Source: Algorimicrobium sp002414705
Lineage (GTDB): Bacteria > Bacteroidota > Bacteroidia > Flavobacteriales > Flavobacteriaceae
Assembly (NCBI GenBank): GCA_963972425.1
Contig: CAXAUF010000003.1
Location: 66,635-130,634, forward strand
Direction of reading: 5' to 3'
DNA: 64,000 bases
Numbering within the stretch: the first letter of the stretch is position 1; every line of letters begins with the position of its first letter. A model generated the notes under the pieces. That model did not search any database. It was not told the DNA's origin and saw nothing but the letters and a program-made list of their open reading frames with translations. A program made the position numbers and the translations under genes. This document shows, piece after piece, positions 43,375 through 52,701 of this stretch.

Positions 43375-44916
43375 CTACATTTTCATTAACCACTCTTTAA
43401 CGTCTACTTCTTTTTTAATAATATCGCGTAAATCAGAAATCCTAACACGACTTTGCTCCATAGAATCCCGATGACGAATGGTTACCGTTTGGTCTTCCAA
43501 CGTATCATGATCCACTGTAATACAAAATGGTGTTCCGTTAGCATCTTGACGTCTGTAACGTCTTCCTACTGCATCTTTTTCGTCGTAATCCATATTGAAA
43601 TCCCATTTCAAATCATCAAAAATTTGACGTGCAATTTCTGGCAAACCATCCTTTTTAACCAACGGCAAAATAGCAGCTTTAACAGGCGCTAAAACAGCTG
43701 GTAATTTTAAAACGGTTCTGGTTGTGTTGTTGTCTAGCTCTTCTTCTTCCAACGCATTGGAGAAAACCGCTAAAAACATACGATCTAAACCGATGGATGT
43801 TTCTAAAACATACGGTGTATAACTGGCATTATCTTCATGGTCAAAATACTGTAATTTTTTACCTGAAAATTCTTCGTGTTGTTTTAAATCGAAATCAGTA
43901 CGTGAATGAATCCCTTCTAATTCTTTAAATCCGAACGGGAATTTAAATTCAATATCGGTTGCAGCATCTGCATAATGCGCTAATTTTTCATGGTCATGAA
44001 AACGGTAATTATCTGTTCCCATACCTAATGATAAATGCCATTTCATGCGTGTTTCTTTCCAATACTCAAACCATTCCATCTGTGTTCCTGGTTTGATGAA
44101 AAATTGCATTTCCATTTGTTCAAACTCACGCATTCTAAAAATAAACTGTCTTGCTACAATTTCATTTCTAAAGGCTTTTCCGGTTTGGGCAATTCCAAAC
44201 GGAATTTTCATACGTCCCGATTTTTGAACATTCAAAAAGTTAACAAAAATACCTTGAGCTGTTTCTGGACGTAAATATAAATCCATAGCATGTTCAGCAG
44301 AAGCACCAATTTTGGTTCCAAACATGAGGTTAAATTGCTTGACTTCTGTCCAGTTTCTAGAACCTGTAAGTGGATCTGCAATTTCTAATTCTTCAATCAA
44401 GGCTTTGACATCTAATAAATCTTCAGCCTGTAAAGATTGTCCCATTCTGGTTAAAATGGTTTGAATTTTTTCAAAATAACCAACTACACGTGGATTGGTA
44501 CTTATAAATTCTTCTTTATTAAAAGCATCACCAAAGCGTTTTTCTGCTTTTGCAACTTCTTTATCAATTTTTGCTTCTATTTTTGCGCAATAATCTTCTA
44601 TTAAAACATCAGCACGATAGCGTTTTTTAGAATCCTTATTATCAATTAACGGATCGTTAAACGCATCTACGTGTCCAGAAGCCTTCCAAGTGGTTGGATG
44701 CATAAAAATAGCCGCATCAATACCAACTATGTTTTCGTGCATTTGCACCATGGCTTTCCACCAGTAATCGCGAATGTTCTTTTTTAGTTCTGCGCCATTT
44801 TGTGCGTAATCATATACTGCACTTAATCCATCGTAGATTTCACTACTTTGGAATACGTAACCATACTCTTTTGCATGAGAGATTACTTTTTTAAATTGAT
44901 CGTCGTTGTTTGCCAT
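43375..44916 (-). CDS. glyS: Glycyl-tRNA synthetase, homodimeric type
   Basis: A 513-residue class II aminoacyl-tRNA synthetase that charges tRNA-Gly. Motif 2 is FRNEIVARQFIFRMREFEQME (about 233-253) and motif 3 is LETSIGLDRMFLAVF (about 405-419). The C-terminal anticodon-binding domain covers about 425-510 (APVKAAILPL onward). It is the single-chain alpha-2 form, as in eukaryotes, archaea and Bacteroidetes, not the alpha2-beta2 GlyQ/GlyS pair. It is a single-gene unit between two terminators. Confidence 0.97.
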   Translation of the reverse strand: MANNDDQFKKVISHAKEYGYVFQSSEIYDGLSAVYDYAQNGAELKKNIRDYWWKAMVQMHENIVGIDAAIFMHPTTWKASGHVDAFNDPLIDNKDSKKRYRADVLIEDYCAKIEAKIDKEVAKAEKRFGDAFNKEEFISTNPRVVGYFEKIQTILTRMGQSLQAEDLLDVKALIEELEIADPLTGSRNWTEVKQFNLMFGTKIGASAEHAMDLYLRPETAQGIFVNFLNVQKSGRMKIPFGIAQTGKAFRNEIVARQFIFRMREFEQMEMQFFIKPGTQMEWFEYWKETRMKWHLSLGMGTDNYRFHDHEKLAHYADAATDIEFKFPFGFKELEGIHSRTDFDLKQHEEFSGKKLQYFDHEDNASYTPYVLETSIGLDRMFLAVFSNALEEEELDNNTTRTVLKLPAVLAPVKAAILPLVKKDGLPEIARQIFDDLKWDFNMDYDEKDAVGRRYRRQDANGTPFCITVDHDTLEDQTVTIRHRDSMEQSRVRISDLRDIIKKEVDVKEWLMKM

Positions 44917-44929
44917 AGTGCAAAAATAA

Positions 44930-44958
44930 AAAACCGCTTCAACTAAATGAGCGGTTTT
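44930..44958 (-). terminator. Terminator of the coiled-coil membrane protein gene
   Basis: AAAACCGCT (44930-44938) pairs with AGCGGTTTT (44950-44958). It lies between this gene's stop and the glyS start, so glyS needs its own promoter inside or after it. Confidence 0.8.
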
Positions 44959-44979
44959 AAGAAAAATATAATGGGTTAA

Positions 44980-45864
44980 TTAATTTAGTTCGATTTTTGA
45001 AGATCCAAGCAGCTTATTATTATGAAAAATGGCTATTACATACTCGCCTTTTTTAAGTGGCTTATCATTTTCTAAATTTATTTTAGTACAAACTGCTATG
45101 TTATCGTTTTTATAATTGAAAGCTGTTTTTCCACTGTAAGATAAAAGTTCTTGACCAAATTCTAGCAAGCCACGATTGGAAATAATGGTATTATCTGGAC
45201 CTATAATTTGTACATAAATATCTTTACTACCTTGCGTAGCAAATTCATTTTTTAATACGGTAAAACAGACTTCAAGATTATCAATTTTTCCTGCTTTTGT
45301 AGTTTCTACATCGTATTCGGAACTACTAGTAATCATTGCTTTAACTTCAATATTTTCAAGCGCCAGAGCTGAAATATCATCAATAAAAGCTGAAAGCTGT
45401 AAATTTTCTTCTTTAAGTTTGGCTAATGCTATTTGGTTGGATTCAAACTTTAGTTTATTGGCTAAAGTTTCTTCTTTTAAAGCATCGTTTCTTTCTAAAG
45501 TATTAGCAATTCTCGTAAACAGATTTCTGCGCTCATTAAGCAACGCAGTAATATTTTCTTTATACTTTGAAATTAAAGGATAATCTGTTTTTACCAAGCT
45601 TAATGAATCCAAAAGAGAATTCAATTTAGATTTTGATTGCTGTAACTGTACGCTTAGTTCTTGATTATCAACACGTATATTGTCATAGAATGTTATCATA
45701 TTAGATAACTCATTTTGGACAAGCTTTATTTCTTGTTCCATTAATTTTTCCTGACTTTTAAGTGTGTTGTAACTAGCTAAACTATATGACCCTAATACAA
45801 CAATGGCTATTACCAATGATCCAATAATTAATTTGTAGTTAAATAATTGAGGGTTAACTATCAT
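44980..45864 (-). CDS. Membrane-anchored coiled-coil protein, function unknown
   Basis: A 294-residue protein with one N-terminal membrane helix (about 13-33, KLIIGSLVIAIVVLGSYSLA), a long coiled coil (about 35-165, heptads of Leu/Ile with Lys, Glu and Gln), and a C-terminal beta-rich domain of about 110 residues (VKAMITSS..DVETTKAGKIDNLEVCFTVLKN). The topology puts the coiled coil and the globular end in the periplasm if the helix is uncleaved. I recall similar proteins in Flavobacteriia labelled only hypothetical. Divergent from comF; no operon partner. Confidence 0.75.
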   Translation of the reverse strand: MIVNPQLFNYKLIIGSLVIAIVVLGSYSLASYNTLKSQEKLMEQEIKLVQNELSNMITFYDNIRVDNQELSVQLQQSKSKLNSLLDSLSLVKTDYPLISKYKENITALLNERRNLFTRIANTLERNDALKEETLANKLKFESNQIALAKLKEENLQLSAFIDDISALALENIEVKAMITSSSEYDVETTKAGKIDNLEVCFTVLKNEFATQGSKDIYVQIIGPDNTIISNRGLLEFGQELLSYSGKTAFNYKNDNIAVCTKINLENDKPLKKGEYVIAIFHNNKLLGSSKIELN

Positions 45865-45971
45865 CTTAATTAATTTATGGGAACAAATCTAAAATTAAAG
45901 ATTACAAATCAACTTTTTAATCGATAAAAAGAAAAAAAACTTGTTAAAGTTCTTGTTTAAATAACAAATTG

Positions 45972-46003
45972 TTGTGTCTTGATAAAAAGTTATAATATCT
46001 TTA
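45972..46003 (+). promoter_or_regulatory. Possible comF promoter
   Basis: TTG (45972-45974), a 21-base spacer and TATCTTTA (45996-46003) are one base from the consensus. It would place the start of the mRNA only about ten bases before the TTG start codon. Confidence 0.35.
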
Positions 46004-46019
46004 GAATTAAATAACTGGT

Positions 46020-46697
46020 TTGTTTCAAACTCTACTCACTTTATTCTTTCCCAAAGTTTGTTATAGTTGCAATGGTTTTTTGCACGACAATGAACAGTAT
46101 GCTTGTACAAGTTGCAGACATGATTTTCCTGTAACTAATTTTCATTTTAATAAAGATGAAACAGTTAAAAACGTTTTTTATGGTCGCTTACCAATTGAAT
46201 CCGCTACAGCCCTTTTACGTTTTGAAAAAAAAGGTATTACTCAAAACTTACTCCACAACTTAAAATACAAAGGTTTCGAAGAAGTAGGTGTCTTTTTAGG
46301 TAGATGGCTTGGTGGTGAACTTCAAAATATTCCTGAATACCAACATATTGACGTTGTAATTCCTGTTCCACTTCATAAAAACAAATTACGAAAACGCGGA
46401 TATAATCAGGTTACAAAATTTGGTCAAGAATTAGCTAAAAGTCTGAATGCTGAATATATGGATGATGTATTGATAAAGGTAAGTAACACAAGTTCTCAAG
46501 TTACAAAAAACAGATTAACACGTTGGTTGAGTAATGTAACGATTTTTAAAGTCATTAATTCAGATAAAATTCAAAACAAACACATTCTTTTGGTGGATGA
46601 TATTATAACTACAGGTGCAACCATGGAAGCTTGTGGAACTGTTTTACTTAAAAACAATCATGTTAAAATTAGCATTGCCACTATGGCAATAGCATAA
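46020..46697 (+). CDS. ComF family phosphoribosyltransferase
   Basis: A 225-residue protein of the ComF/GntX family. It has an N-terminal zinc ribbon with CYSC (about 14-17) and CTSC (about 29-32), and a type I phosphoribosyltransferase core with VIPVPLHKNKLRKRGYNQ and HILLVDDIITTGATMEACG, the PRPP loop. ComF is linked to DNA uptake in naturally competent bacteria; the enzymatic substrate is unknown. The start is unusual: the zinc ribbon begins at residue 14, a TAA at 46008-46010 stops the frame upstream, and the only usual start between them is TTG at 46020-46022. Confidence 0.9.
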   Translation: MFQTLLTLFFPKVCYSCNGFLHDNEQYACTSCRHDFPVTNFHFNKDETVKNVFYGRLPIESATALLRFEKKGITQNLLHNLKYKGFEEVGVFLGRWLGGELQNIPEYQHIDVVIPVPLHKNKLRKRGYNQVTKFGQELAKSLNAEYMDDVLIKVSNTSSQVTKNRLTRWLSNVTIFKVINSDKIQNKHILLVDDIITTGATMEACGTVLLKNNHVKISIATMAIA

Positions 46698-46753
46698 AGG
46701 ATGTTTCGTTAATGATAAATATGTTGTTTATTTGCAAAAAAAGAGAAGTCGGT

Positions 46754-48364
46754 ATGCGTCAAGCGTTTTCTAATATATTTATAGTCATTCTAATAGCATT
46801 ATTAATTGCAAGTTGTGCCAACAGAGGCAGACCAAGTGGTGGCATTAAGGATATTATACCTCCAAAAATTACCAAATCTGAACCTGAAAATTATAGCACG
46901 AATTTTACAGGAAATGAAATAAAAATTTATTTTGATGAGTATATCAAGATTAACAATGTTTCCAAGCAACTAATTATATCGCCTCCAATGGATCCTGCAC
47001 CAGATATAATTCCGCTTTCTAGTGCTAGCAAGTATATAAAGATTAAAATTAAAGACACTTTAGCGCCCAATACAACATACGCTTTTAACTTTGGGAATAG
47101 TATTGTGGATAATAATGAAGAAAATCCATATCCATTTTATAAATATGTGTTTTCAACTGGTAATTATATCGATTCGCTTTCTACAAAAGGAATTATTGTG
47201 GATGCCACTTTACGTAAGCCAGAAGATTTTGTTTCCGTCATGCTATACGAAGCAGACACGACGTTTACTGATTCCATTATTTTTAAGAAAAAACCAAAAT
47301 ACGTCACCAATACACTTGATAGTACTACCACTTTTTCTTTAGAAAACTTAAAGGCTGGAAAATACAAATTGATCGCGTTAAAAGACAATAATCAAGATTA
47401 CAAGTTCCAGCCACATACTGACAAAATAGCCTTTCATGAAGGTTTTATAGACGTTCCGGTAGACACAACTACAACTTTTCTTTTAAAATTATTTTCAGAA
47501 GATTTAGAACCCAAAATTACTAGACCTCGTTTGATTTCTGGCGAAAAAATTGTTTTTCCTTTTGAAGGTGATCATAAAAACTTTCAAATTGCTATAACAG
47601 AAACGGTTCCTGAAAATTTTGAATATCGTGTAACCAAAGATGCTAAAACAGATTCATTGTATTATTGGTACAAACCACGTTTGGAATTAGACTCATTACA
47701 ATTTCAAGTAACAAACAAAAATTACAATAAAAACTTTAACGTAAAATTAAGCGAACAAAAACGGGACACCATGATTGTTAAGGTGGAACCAAATGGTCTT
47801 TTAGATTTTAATGAGGACTTTAAAATAACCAACACCGTTCCTTTTACACGTTTCAAAAAAAAGAACGTAACCATATTAGATAAAGATTCTGTGGCAGTAG
47901 ATTTTAGAGTGAAGCTAGATTCTTTATCAAACACCTACACATTAAAATTCGATAAAAAGGAAAGTGAAACCTATAGAATTCAGATGTTACCAGAAGCTTT
48001 AACCGACTTTTTCGATAATAAAAACGATACACTTAATTACCAATTAACAACGAAAACCTATTCAGATTATGGTGATATTCGTGTTGTGCTAAAAAACGCT
48101 ACCTATCCTGTTATTACTCAAATTACCGATGATAAAGGAGAGGTTGTTGCTGAACAATACAGTAGTAAAGCCGAACCTATTGATTTTAGGCATTTTAAAC
48201 CTGGTATTTTTTACTTACGTGTTATTTTTGACACCAACAAAAATAAAAAATATGATACTGGAAATTATCTTAAAAACCAACAACCAGAGCGCGTTAGCTA
48301 TTATAAAGACAAGTTAGAAATTCGCTCTAATTTTGACCAAATTTACGAGTTTACATTATTTTAA
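46754..48364 (+). CDS. Ig-like (Big_5) domain lipoprotein
   Basis: A 536-residue lipoprotein with signal and lipobox LLIASCANRG. Residues about 30-130 form an Ig-like Big_5 domain (PPKITKSEPENYSTNFTGNEIKIYFDEY, then LAPNTTYAFNFGNSI.D.NE), found in many cell-surface proteins. The rest is beta-rich, ending in a DKGEVV...DF..FKPG.FYLRVIFD.N.NKK-type strand set. In-frame ATGs also occur at 46712 and 46721, but they add polar residues before the signal, so 46754 is preferred. It is downstream of comF and ends in a 14-bp overlap with the convergent omega-amidase gene. The function is unknown. Confidence 0.82.
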   Translation: MRQAFSNIFIVILIALLIASCANRGRPSGGIKDIIPPKITKSEPENYSTNFTGNEIKIYFDEYIKINNVSKQLIISPPMDPAPDIIPLSSASKYIKIKIKDTLAPNTTYAFNFGNSIVDNNEENPYPFYKYVFSTGNYIDSLSTKGIIVDATLRKPEDFVSVMLYEADTTFTDSIIFKKKPKYVTNTLDSTTTFSLENLKAGKYKLIALKDNNQDYKFQPHTDKIAFHEGFIDVPVDTTTTFLLKLFSEDLEPKITRPRLISGEKIVFPFEGDHKNFQIAITETVPENFEYRVTKDAKTDSLYYWYKPRLELDSLQFQVTNKNYNKNFNVKLSEQKRDTMIVKVEPNGLLDFNEDFKITNTVPFTRFKKKNVTILDKDSVAVDFRVKLDSLSNTYTLKFDKKESETYRIQMLPEALTDFFDNKNDTLNYQLTTKTYSDYGDIRVVLKNATYPVITQITDDKGEVVAEQYSSKAEPIDFRHFKPGIFYLRVIFDTNKNKKYDTGNYLKNQQPERVSYYKDKLEIRSNFDQIYEFTLF

Positions 48365-49130
48365 ACTGGTCGCGATCATTTAAGAATTTTAATTTTTCTC
48401 GATATCTTGAAATATGCGTTTTATCTAGCGAAACCAATTCAATATGATCCTTGTTTGGCCTAACAGGTGTAATATTATTCCCTAGCACATCATACACTGC
48501 CGAATGTCCAGAATATTCATTATGAGCGTCATCTTCTCCAATTCTATTTACTCCAATACAGTAACACATGTTTTCAATTGCACGTGCTTTTAACAAGGCA
48601 TCCCATGCTGCAATACGCGGTTTTGGCCAGTTAGCCACATAAATTAGTGCATCATAATCTGTGGTGTTTCTTGCCCAAACTGGGAAGCGTAAATCATAGC
48701 AAATTTGCAGGCAAATAGCCCAATCTTTATAGGTAACAATTACTTGCTCTTGTCCAGATGTAAACACTTTATCCTCTCCTGCTAATGAAAACGCATGGCG
48801 TTTGTTGTAGGTTTTAAGCGTGCCATCTGGAAAGGTAAAAACCATTCTATTATAAAACTGTCCGTTTTCTTCAATAATAAGACTTCCAGTAATGGCTGCA
48901 TCAGTTTCAGAAGCTCGTTTTTTCATCCAAGTAACGGATTTCCCATCCATAGTTTCTGCAACAGCTTTCGCATTCATAGTAAAACCTGTTGTAAACATTT
49001 CGGGCAACACAATTAAATCCACAGGCTGTTTAATTCCTTGAATTTTTGCCTTAAAATGCTTTCTATTTGCTTTGGGATCTTCCCAAATTAAAAGAGTTTG
49101 AATTATGGCGACGTGCAATGGTTGTTTCAT
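48351..49130 (-). CDS. Omega-amidase (nitrilase superfamily, YafV-like)
   Basis: A 259-residue carbon-nitrogen hydrolase. The Glu-Lys-Cys triad is visible: LPEMFTTGF (Glu about 43), TYNKRHAFSLAGE (Lys about 111) and LQICYDLRFPVW (Cys about 146). TGFTM after the Glu and the RH(A/L)F block fit the omega-amidase/YafV group, which hydrolyses 2-oxoglutaramate and 2-oxosuccinamate. It starts 13 bp after a methionine/glutamine aminotransferase stop codon. That enzyme makes 2-oxoglutaramate when glutamine is the amino donor, so the two form a glutamine transaminase/omega-amidase route that drives methionine salvage. Confidence 0.92.
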   Translation of the reverse strand: MKQPLHVAIIQTLLIWEDPKANRKHFKAKIQGIKQPVDLIVLPEMFTTGFTMNAKAVAETMDGKSVTWMKKRASETDAAITGSLIIEENGQFYNRMVFTFPDGTLKTYNKRHAFSLAGEDKVFTSGQEQVIVTYKDWAICLQICYDLRFPVWARNTTDYDALIYVANWPKPRIAAWDALLKARAIENMCYCIGVNRIGEDDAHNEYSGHSAVYDVLGNNITPVRPNKDHIELVSLDKTHISRYREKLKFLNDRDQFKIM

Positions 49131-49143
49131 AGGATATAAATAT

Positions 49144-50286
49144 CTATAAATTATTTAAAATATCAGCCGCTTTTTTAAGCGTTTCATTGGTCTTTGCAAA
49201 ACAAAATCGTAAGACCTGATCATCTTTATTATCTAAATTAAAAACAGACAATGGAATAGACGCTAAACCATTCACAATTGTTAAACGTTTTGCAAAATCT
49301 ACATCGTATTCATCTGTTAATTCTGAATAACCCAACACCTGAAAATAGGTTCCTTGACTTGGTTTAAACGTAAATTTAGAATCTTTTATGAGATTTAAAA
49401 AATAATCCCGCTTTTCTTGATAGAAGTCCGCTAAACCTAGATAATGACTTGGCGCTTTTAAATAGTCGGCTAATCCTTTTTGCATAGCACTATTTACAGA
49501 AAACACATTAAATTGGTGTACTTTCTGAAATTCAAACATCAGGTCTTTTGGTGCGCAGCAGTAACCCATTTTCCAACCTGTATTATGAAACGTTTTCCCA
49601 AAAGATGCCACAATAAAACTACGCTGCTTTAAATCTGCAAATAAACACGCACTTTGGTGTTTTTGTTCATCAAAAATCATGTGTTCATAAACCTCATCGC
49701 TTAAAACGATAATATCGGTTCCTTCGGTTAATGCTTGTAGTTTCAGCATATCGTATTCTGATAAAACCGTTCCACTCGGATTATGTGGTGTGTTGATGAT
49801 TATCATTTTCGTTTTACTGGAAATTTGCACGTTCACTTCATCCCAATTTATTGAATAATCCGGCGCTTCCAATTGAATTGCCTTAGGTTTTCCTCCATTA
49901 ATTCTAATTGCAGGTTCGTAACAATCGTAAGCAGGTTTAAAAATAATAACCTCATCATCTGCATGAATAAAAGCAGAGATAATGGTGTAAATAGCTTGGG
50001 TAGCTCCAGCTGTAATGGTAATTTCTGATTCTGGGTTGTAATTGGTGTTGTAGAGTAATTCGAATTTTTTCGAAATAGACTCTCGTAATTCCATATTTCC
50101 TGCCATTGGTGCATATTGGTTAAAACCAGAATTCATAGCCTGACTCACTAAATCAATCAACTTTTGATCGCTTTTAAAGTTTGGAAACCCTTGCGATAAA
50201 TTTATAGCGTTATGTTTATGAGCTAAAGCACTCATTACTGAAAAAATACTAGTTTCAACCTGTGGTAATTTGGAAATATGTCTCAT
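49144..50286 (-). CDS. Methionine aminotransferase (YbdL-like, PLP-dependent)
   Basis: A 380-residue class I aminotransferase with INLSQGFPNF near the start, the NTPHNPSGTVL loop (about 165-175), LSDEVYEHMIFD and the PLP-lysine region SFGKTFHNTGWKMGY (about 229-243; Lys in GKT). The final Arg of FCFAKTNE is in place. YbdL-type enzymes convert 4-methylthio-2-oxobutyrate to methionine, using Gln and other donors. Its neighbour is the omega-amidase, which removes the co-product 2-oxoglutaramate. The pair on one strand supports methionine salvage; substrate scope is inferred. An alternative is kynurenine/glutamine transaminase K. Confidence 0.9.
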   Translation of the reverse strand: MRHISKLPQVETSIFSVMSALAHKHNAINLSQGFPNFKSDQKLIDLVSQAMNSGFNQYAPMAGNMELRESISKKFELLYNTNYNPESEITITAGATQAIYTIISAFIHADDEVIIFKPAYDCYEPAIRINGGKPKAIQLEAPDYSINWDEVNVQISSKTKMIIINTPHNPSGTVLSEYDMLKLQALTEGTDIIVLSDEVYEHMIFDEQKHQSACLFADLKQRSFIVASFGKTFHNTGWKMGYCCAPKDLMFEFQKVHQFNVFSVNSAMQKGLADYLKAPSHYLGLADFYQEKRDYFLNLIKDSKFTFKPSQGTYFQVLGYSELTDEYDVDFAKRLTIVNGLASIPLSVFNLDNKDDQVLRFCFAKTNETLKKAADILNNL

Positions 50287-50444
50287 ACTTGTAAAGGTAA
50301 TACGTTAAGCTTTACTTCTACATATATTTTTTTCGATTCTCAAAAAAATAAACGTCATGACTACAAAATATCATCAACTATTAAAACAGAAGTAAAATAA
50401 GTCACAATAACTTTTTTATATTTACGGGAATAAAATAATAAACC

Positions 50445-52571
50445 ATGAAATTAATTAGATTATTAGTACTCTTTATTGTTTTTCAAGCATCTGCTCAGCA
50501 AGGTGGTATGTGGATTCCTTCGCTTTTAGAAGGGATGAATGAAAACGAAATGACCGCTTTAGGTAGCAAACTATCTGCTAAAGACATTTACGACGTTAAC
50601 AATTCCAGTCTTAAAGATGCCATTGGGCATTTTAATGGTGGTTGCACCAGCGAAATTATTTCAGATAAAGGTTTGGTGCTTACCAATCACCATTGTGGAT
50701 TTGGACAAATCCAATCGCATTCCTCTTTAGAAAACGATTATTTAAAAGATGGTTTTTGGGCCATGAATTTAGAAGACGAATTACCAAATGACGGTCTCTA
50801 CATAGAATTTATTGTGCGTATTGAAGACATTACAACACAAGCTTTAGCTGGTGTAACAGATGCCATGACTGAAAGAGAAAAACAGTCGGCTATTGATAAA
50901 AACACCAACACACTTCAAACTAAAGTGACTAAAGAAGCTTGGCAAGACACAAAAGTGAAGTCCTTTTTTAAAGGCAATCAGTATTTCTTATTCGTAACAG
51001 AACGTTTTGAAGACATTCGTCTAGTTGGTGCACCACCAACCAGTATTGGTAAATTTGGTAGCGACACAGACAACTGGGTGTTTCCTAGACATACAGGCGA
51101 TTTTTCTATGTTTCGTATTTATGCAGACAAAGATAATAAGCCAGCAAAATATAGTAAAGACAATGTGCCTTACACGCCAAAACACTATTTACCAATTTCT
51201 TTAGATGGTGTTGAAGAAGGCGATTTTACTATGGTTTTTGGTTTTCCAGGAACAACAGACGAGTATTTACCAGCCGTTGCTATTGAGCATATAACACAAG
51301 AATTTAATCCGAGTAATATTGCTATTCGTGAAGCTGCTTTAAAAGTCATTGATGCAGAAATGAAGGTAAATGATGATGTCCGCATTAAATATGCATCTAA
51401 ACAAGCAGGAATTGCTAATGCTTGGAAAAAATGGATTGGCGAAAATTTAGGTATTAAAAAGAGTAATGCTGTTGCACAACGTCGTGCTTTTGAAGCCACG
51501 TTTACCAAAGCCTTAAAAGAAAAAGGCCTAGAAGATAAATATGGTCACATACTTCCAGAATTTGACACATTATACAAAGATTTTGCTGCCACAAATATTA
51601 AACGTAGAAATTTTATTGAAGTCTTTTTAATTACCAATGAGCTCATGACTATGACGTTTAGAGCCTATCAAGTAGAACAAGCTTTACAACGTGATCCTGA
51701 AAGTATGGATAAAAATCGTGCTTCTATTACAAGTGTTTTAGAAGGGATTCATAAAAATTATGATGTAAAAGTAGATAGAGGTGTTTTTGAAAACGTGATG
51801 CCTTTTTACACAAATAATGTAAACACCTCAATTTATGATACTACGGCATTTACTAATTTAGAGTCGGCTTTAGCCTTATTTGAAGGCTCTGCAGATGATG
51901 TAATTAAGAAGTTAAATAATGATGCAGCTTACAGCTATGCAAAACCGTTTATTGAAGAATTCTACACCAAATTAAATCCGGAATTTCAACAAAAAAATGA
52001 ACCCATTACAGCTCTTCAAACGGAATATATGACAGCCCTTATGGAAGCACTACCAAACGAGCGTTACTTTCCAGATGCTAACAGCACGCTGCGTGTTACT
52101 TATGGTCAAGTTCGTGGTTACGCACCAAGAGATGCCGTGTATTACAATCCTGTAAGTTATTTAGATGGTGTTATTGAAAAATACGTTCCTGGCGATTATG
52201 AGTTTGATGTACCACAAAAATTAATCGACCTATACGAAGCTAAAGATTATGGTCAATATGCAGATGCCAACGGAAAAGTTCCCGTTTGCTTTTTAGGAAC
52301 CAACCACACAACAGGTGGAAATTCAGGAAGTCCTGCTATTGATGCACACGGAAATCTAGTGGGTTTAAATTTTGATCGCGTTTGGGAAGGCACCATGAGT
52401 GATATGAATTATGATCCAGAAATTTGTAGAAATATCATGGTAGATTTACGCTATGTATTGTTCATCGTTGATAAATATGCAGGTGCTTCACACCTTATTG
52501 ACGAAATGACGTTGGTTCATCCAAAAAGCGGAAAAAGCAAATCTAAAAACAAGAAGAAAGTTAAGAATTAA
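50445..52571 (+). CDS. S46 dipeptidyl peptidase, DPP11-like
   Basis: A 708-residue exported serine peptidase: signal peptide to about QASAQ(18), then GGMWIPSLL, the standard S46 N-terminus. The chymotrypsin-like triad shows as His in LTNHHCGFGQI (about 85) and Ser in TTGGNSGSPAID (about 627), with an Asp in between. After the Ser, GLNFDRVWEG has Arg at the S1 position; in P. gingivalis DPP7 this is Gly and in DPP11 it is Arg, which selects Asp or Glu at P1. So a DPP11-type acidic dipeptidase is the better call. It releases dipeptides in the periplasm for uptake. It has a strong terminator. Confidence 0.93.
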   Translation: MKLIRLLVLFIVFQASAQQGGMWIPSLLEGMNENEMTALGSKLSAKDIYDVNNSSLKDAIGHFNGGCTSEIISDKGLVLTNHHCGFGQIQSHSSLENDYLKDGFWAMNLEDELPNDGLYIEFIVRIEDITTQALAGVTDAMTEREKQSAIDKNTNTLQTKVTKEAWQDTKVKSFFKGNQYFLFVTERFEDIRLVGAPPTSIGKFGSDTDNWVFPRHTGDFSMFRIYADKDNKPAKYSKDNVPYTPKHYLPISLDGVEEGDFTMVFGFPGTTDEYLPAVAIEHITQEFNPSNIAIREAALKVIDAEMKVNDDVRIKYASKQAGIANAWKKWIGENLGIKKSNAVAQRRAFEATFTKALKEKGLEDKYGHILPEFDTLYKDFAATNIKRRNFIEVFLITNELMTMTFRAYQVEQALQRDPESMDKNRASITSVLEGIHKNYDVKVDRGVFENVMPFYTNNVNTSIYDTTAFTNLESALALFEGSADDVIKKLNNDAAYSYAKPFIEEFYTKLNPEFQQKNEPITALQTEYMTALMEALPNERYFPDANSTLRVTYGQVRGYAPRDAVYYNPVSYLDGVIEKYVPGDYEFDVPQKLIDLYEAKDYGQYADANGKVPVCFLGTNHTTGGNSGSPAIDAHGNLVGLNFDRVWEGTMSDMNYDPEICRNIMVDLRYVLFIVDKYAGASHLIDEMTLVHPKSGKSKSKNKKKVKN

Positions 52572-52594
52572 TTTTAGTTTTTAACCAAAACAGT

Positions 52595-52637
52595 AAAGCC
52601 TCACAATCCTGAAATAATGGATTTGTGAGGCTTTTTT
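52595..52637 (+). terminator. Terminator of the S46 peptidase gene
   Basis: AAAGCCTCACAATCC pairs with GGATTTGTGAGGCTTT (one bulge) and a T run follows. Confidence 0.85.
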
Positions 52638-52673
52638 AACACATATTAAAAAATCAAACTCCAATTTTATCCT

Positions 52674-52681
52674 TACATTTG
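52674..52681 (+). promoter_or_regulatory. Candidate -7 box for the thioredoxin-TPR gene
   Basis: TACATTTG fits TAnnTTTG and lies 20 bases before the ATG; there is no clear TTG upstream. Confidence 0.4.
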
Positions 52682-52701
52682 ATTTTCAAATACTTACAAA
52701 T

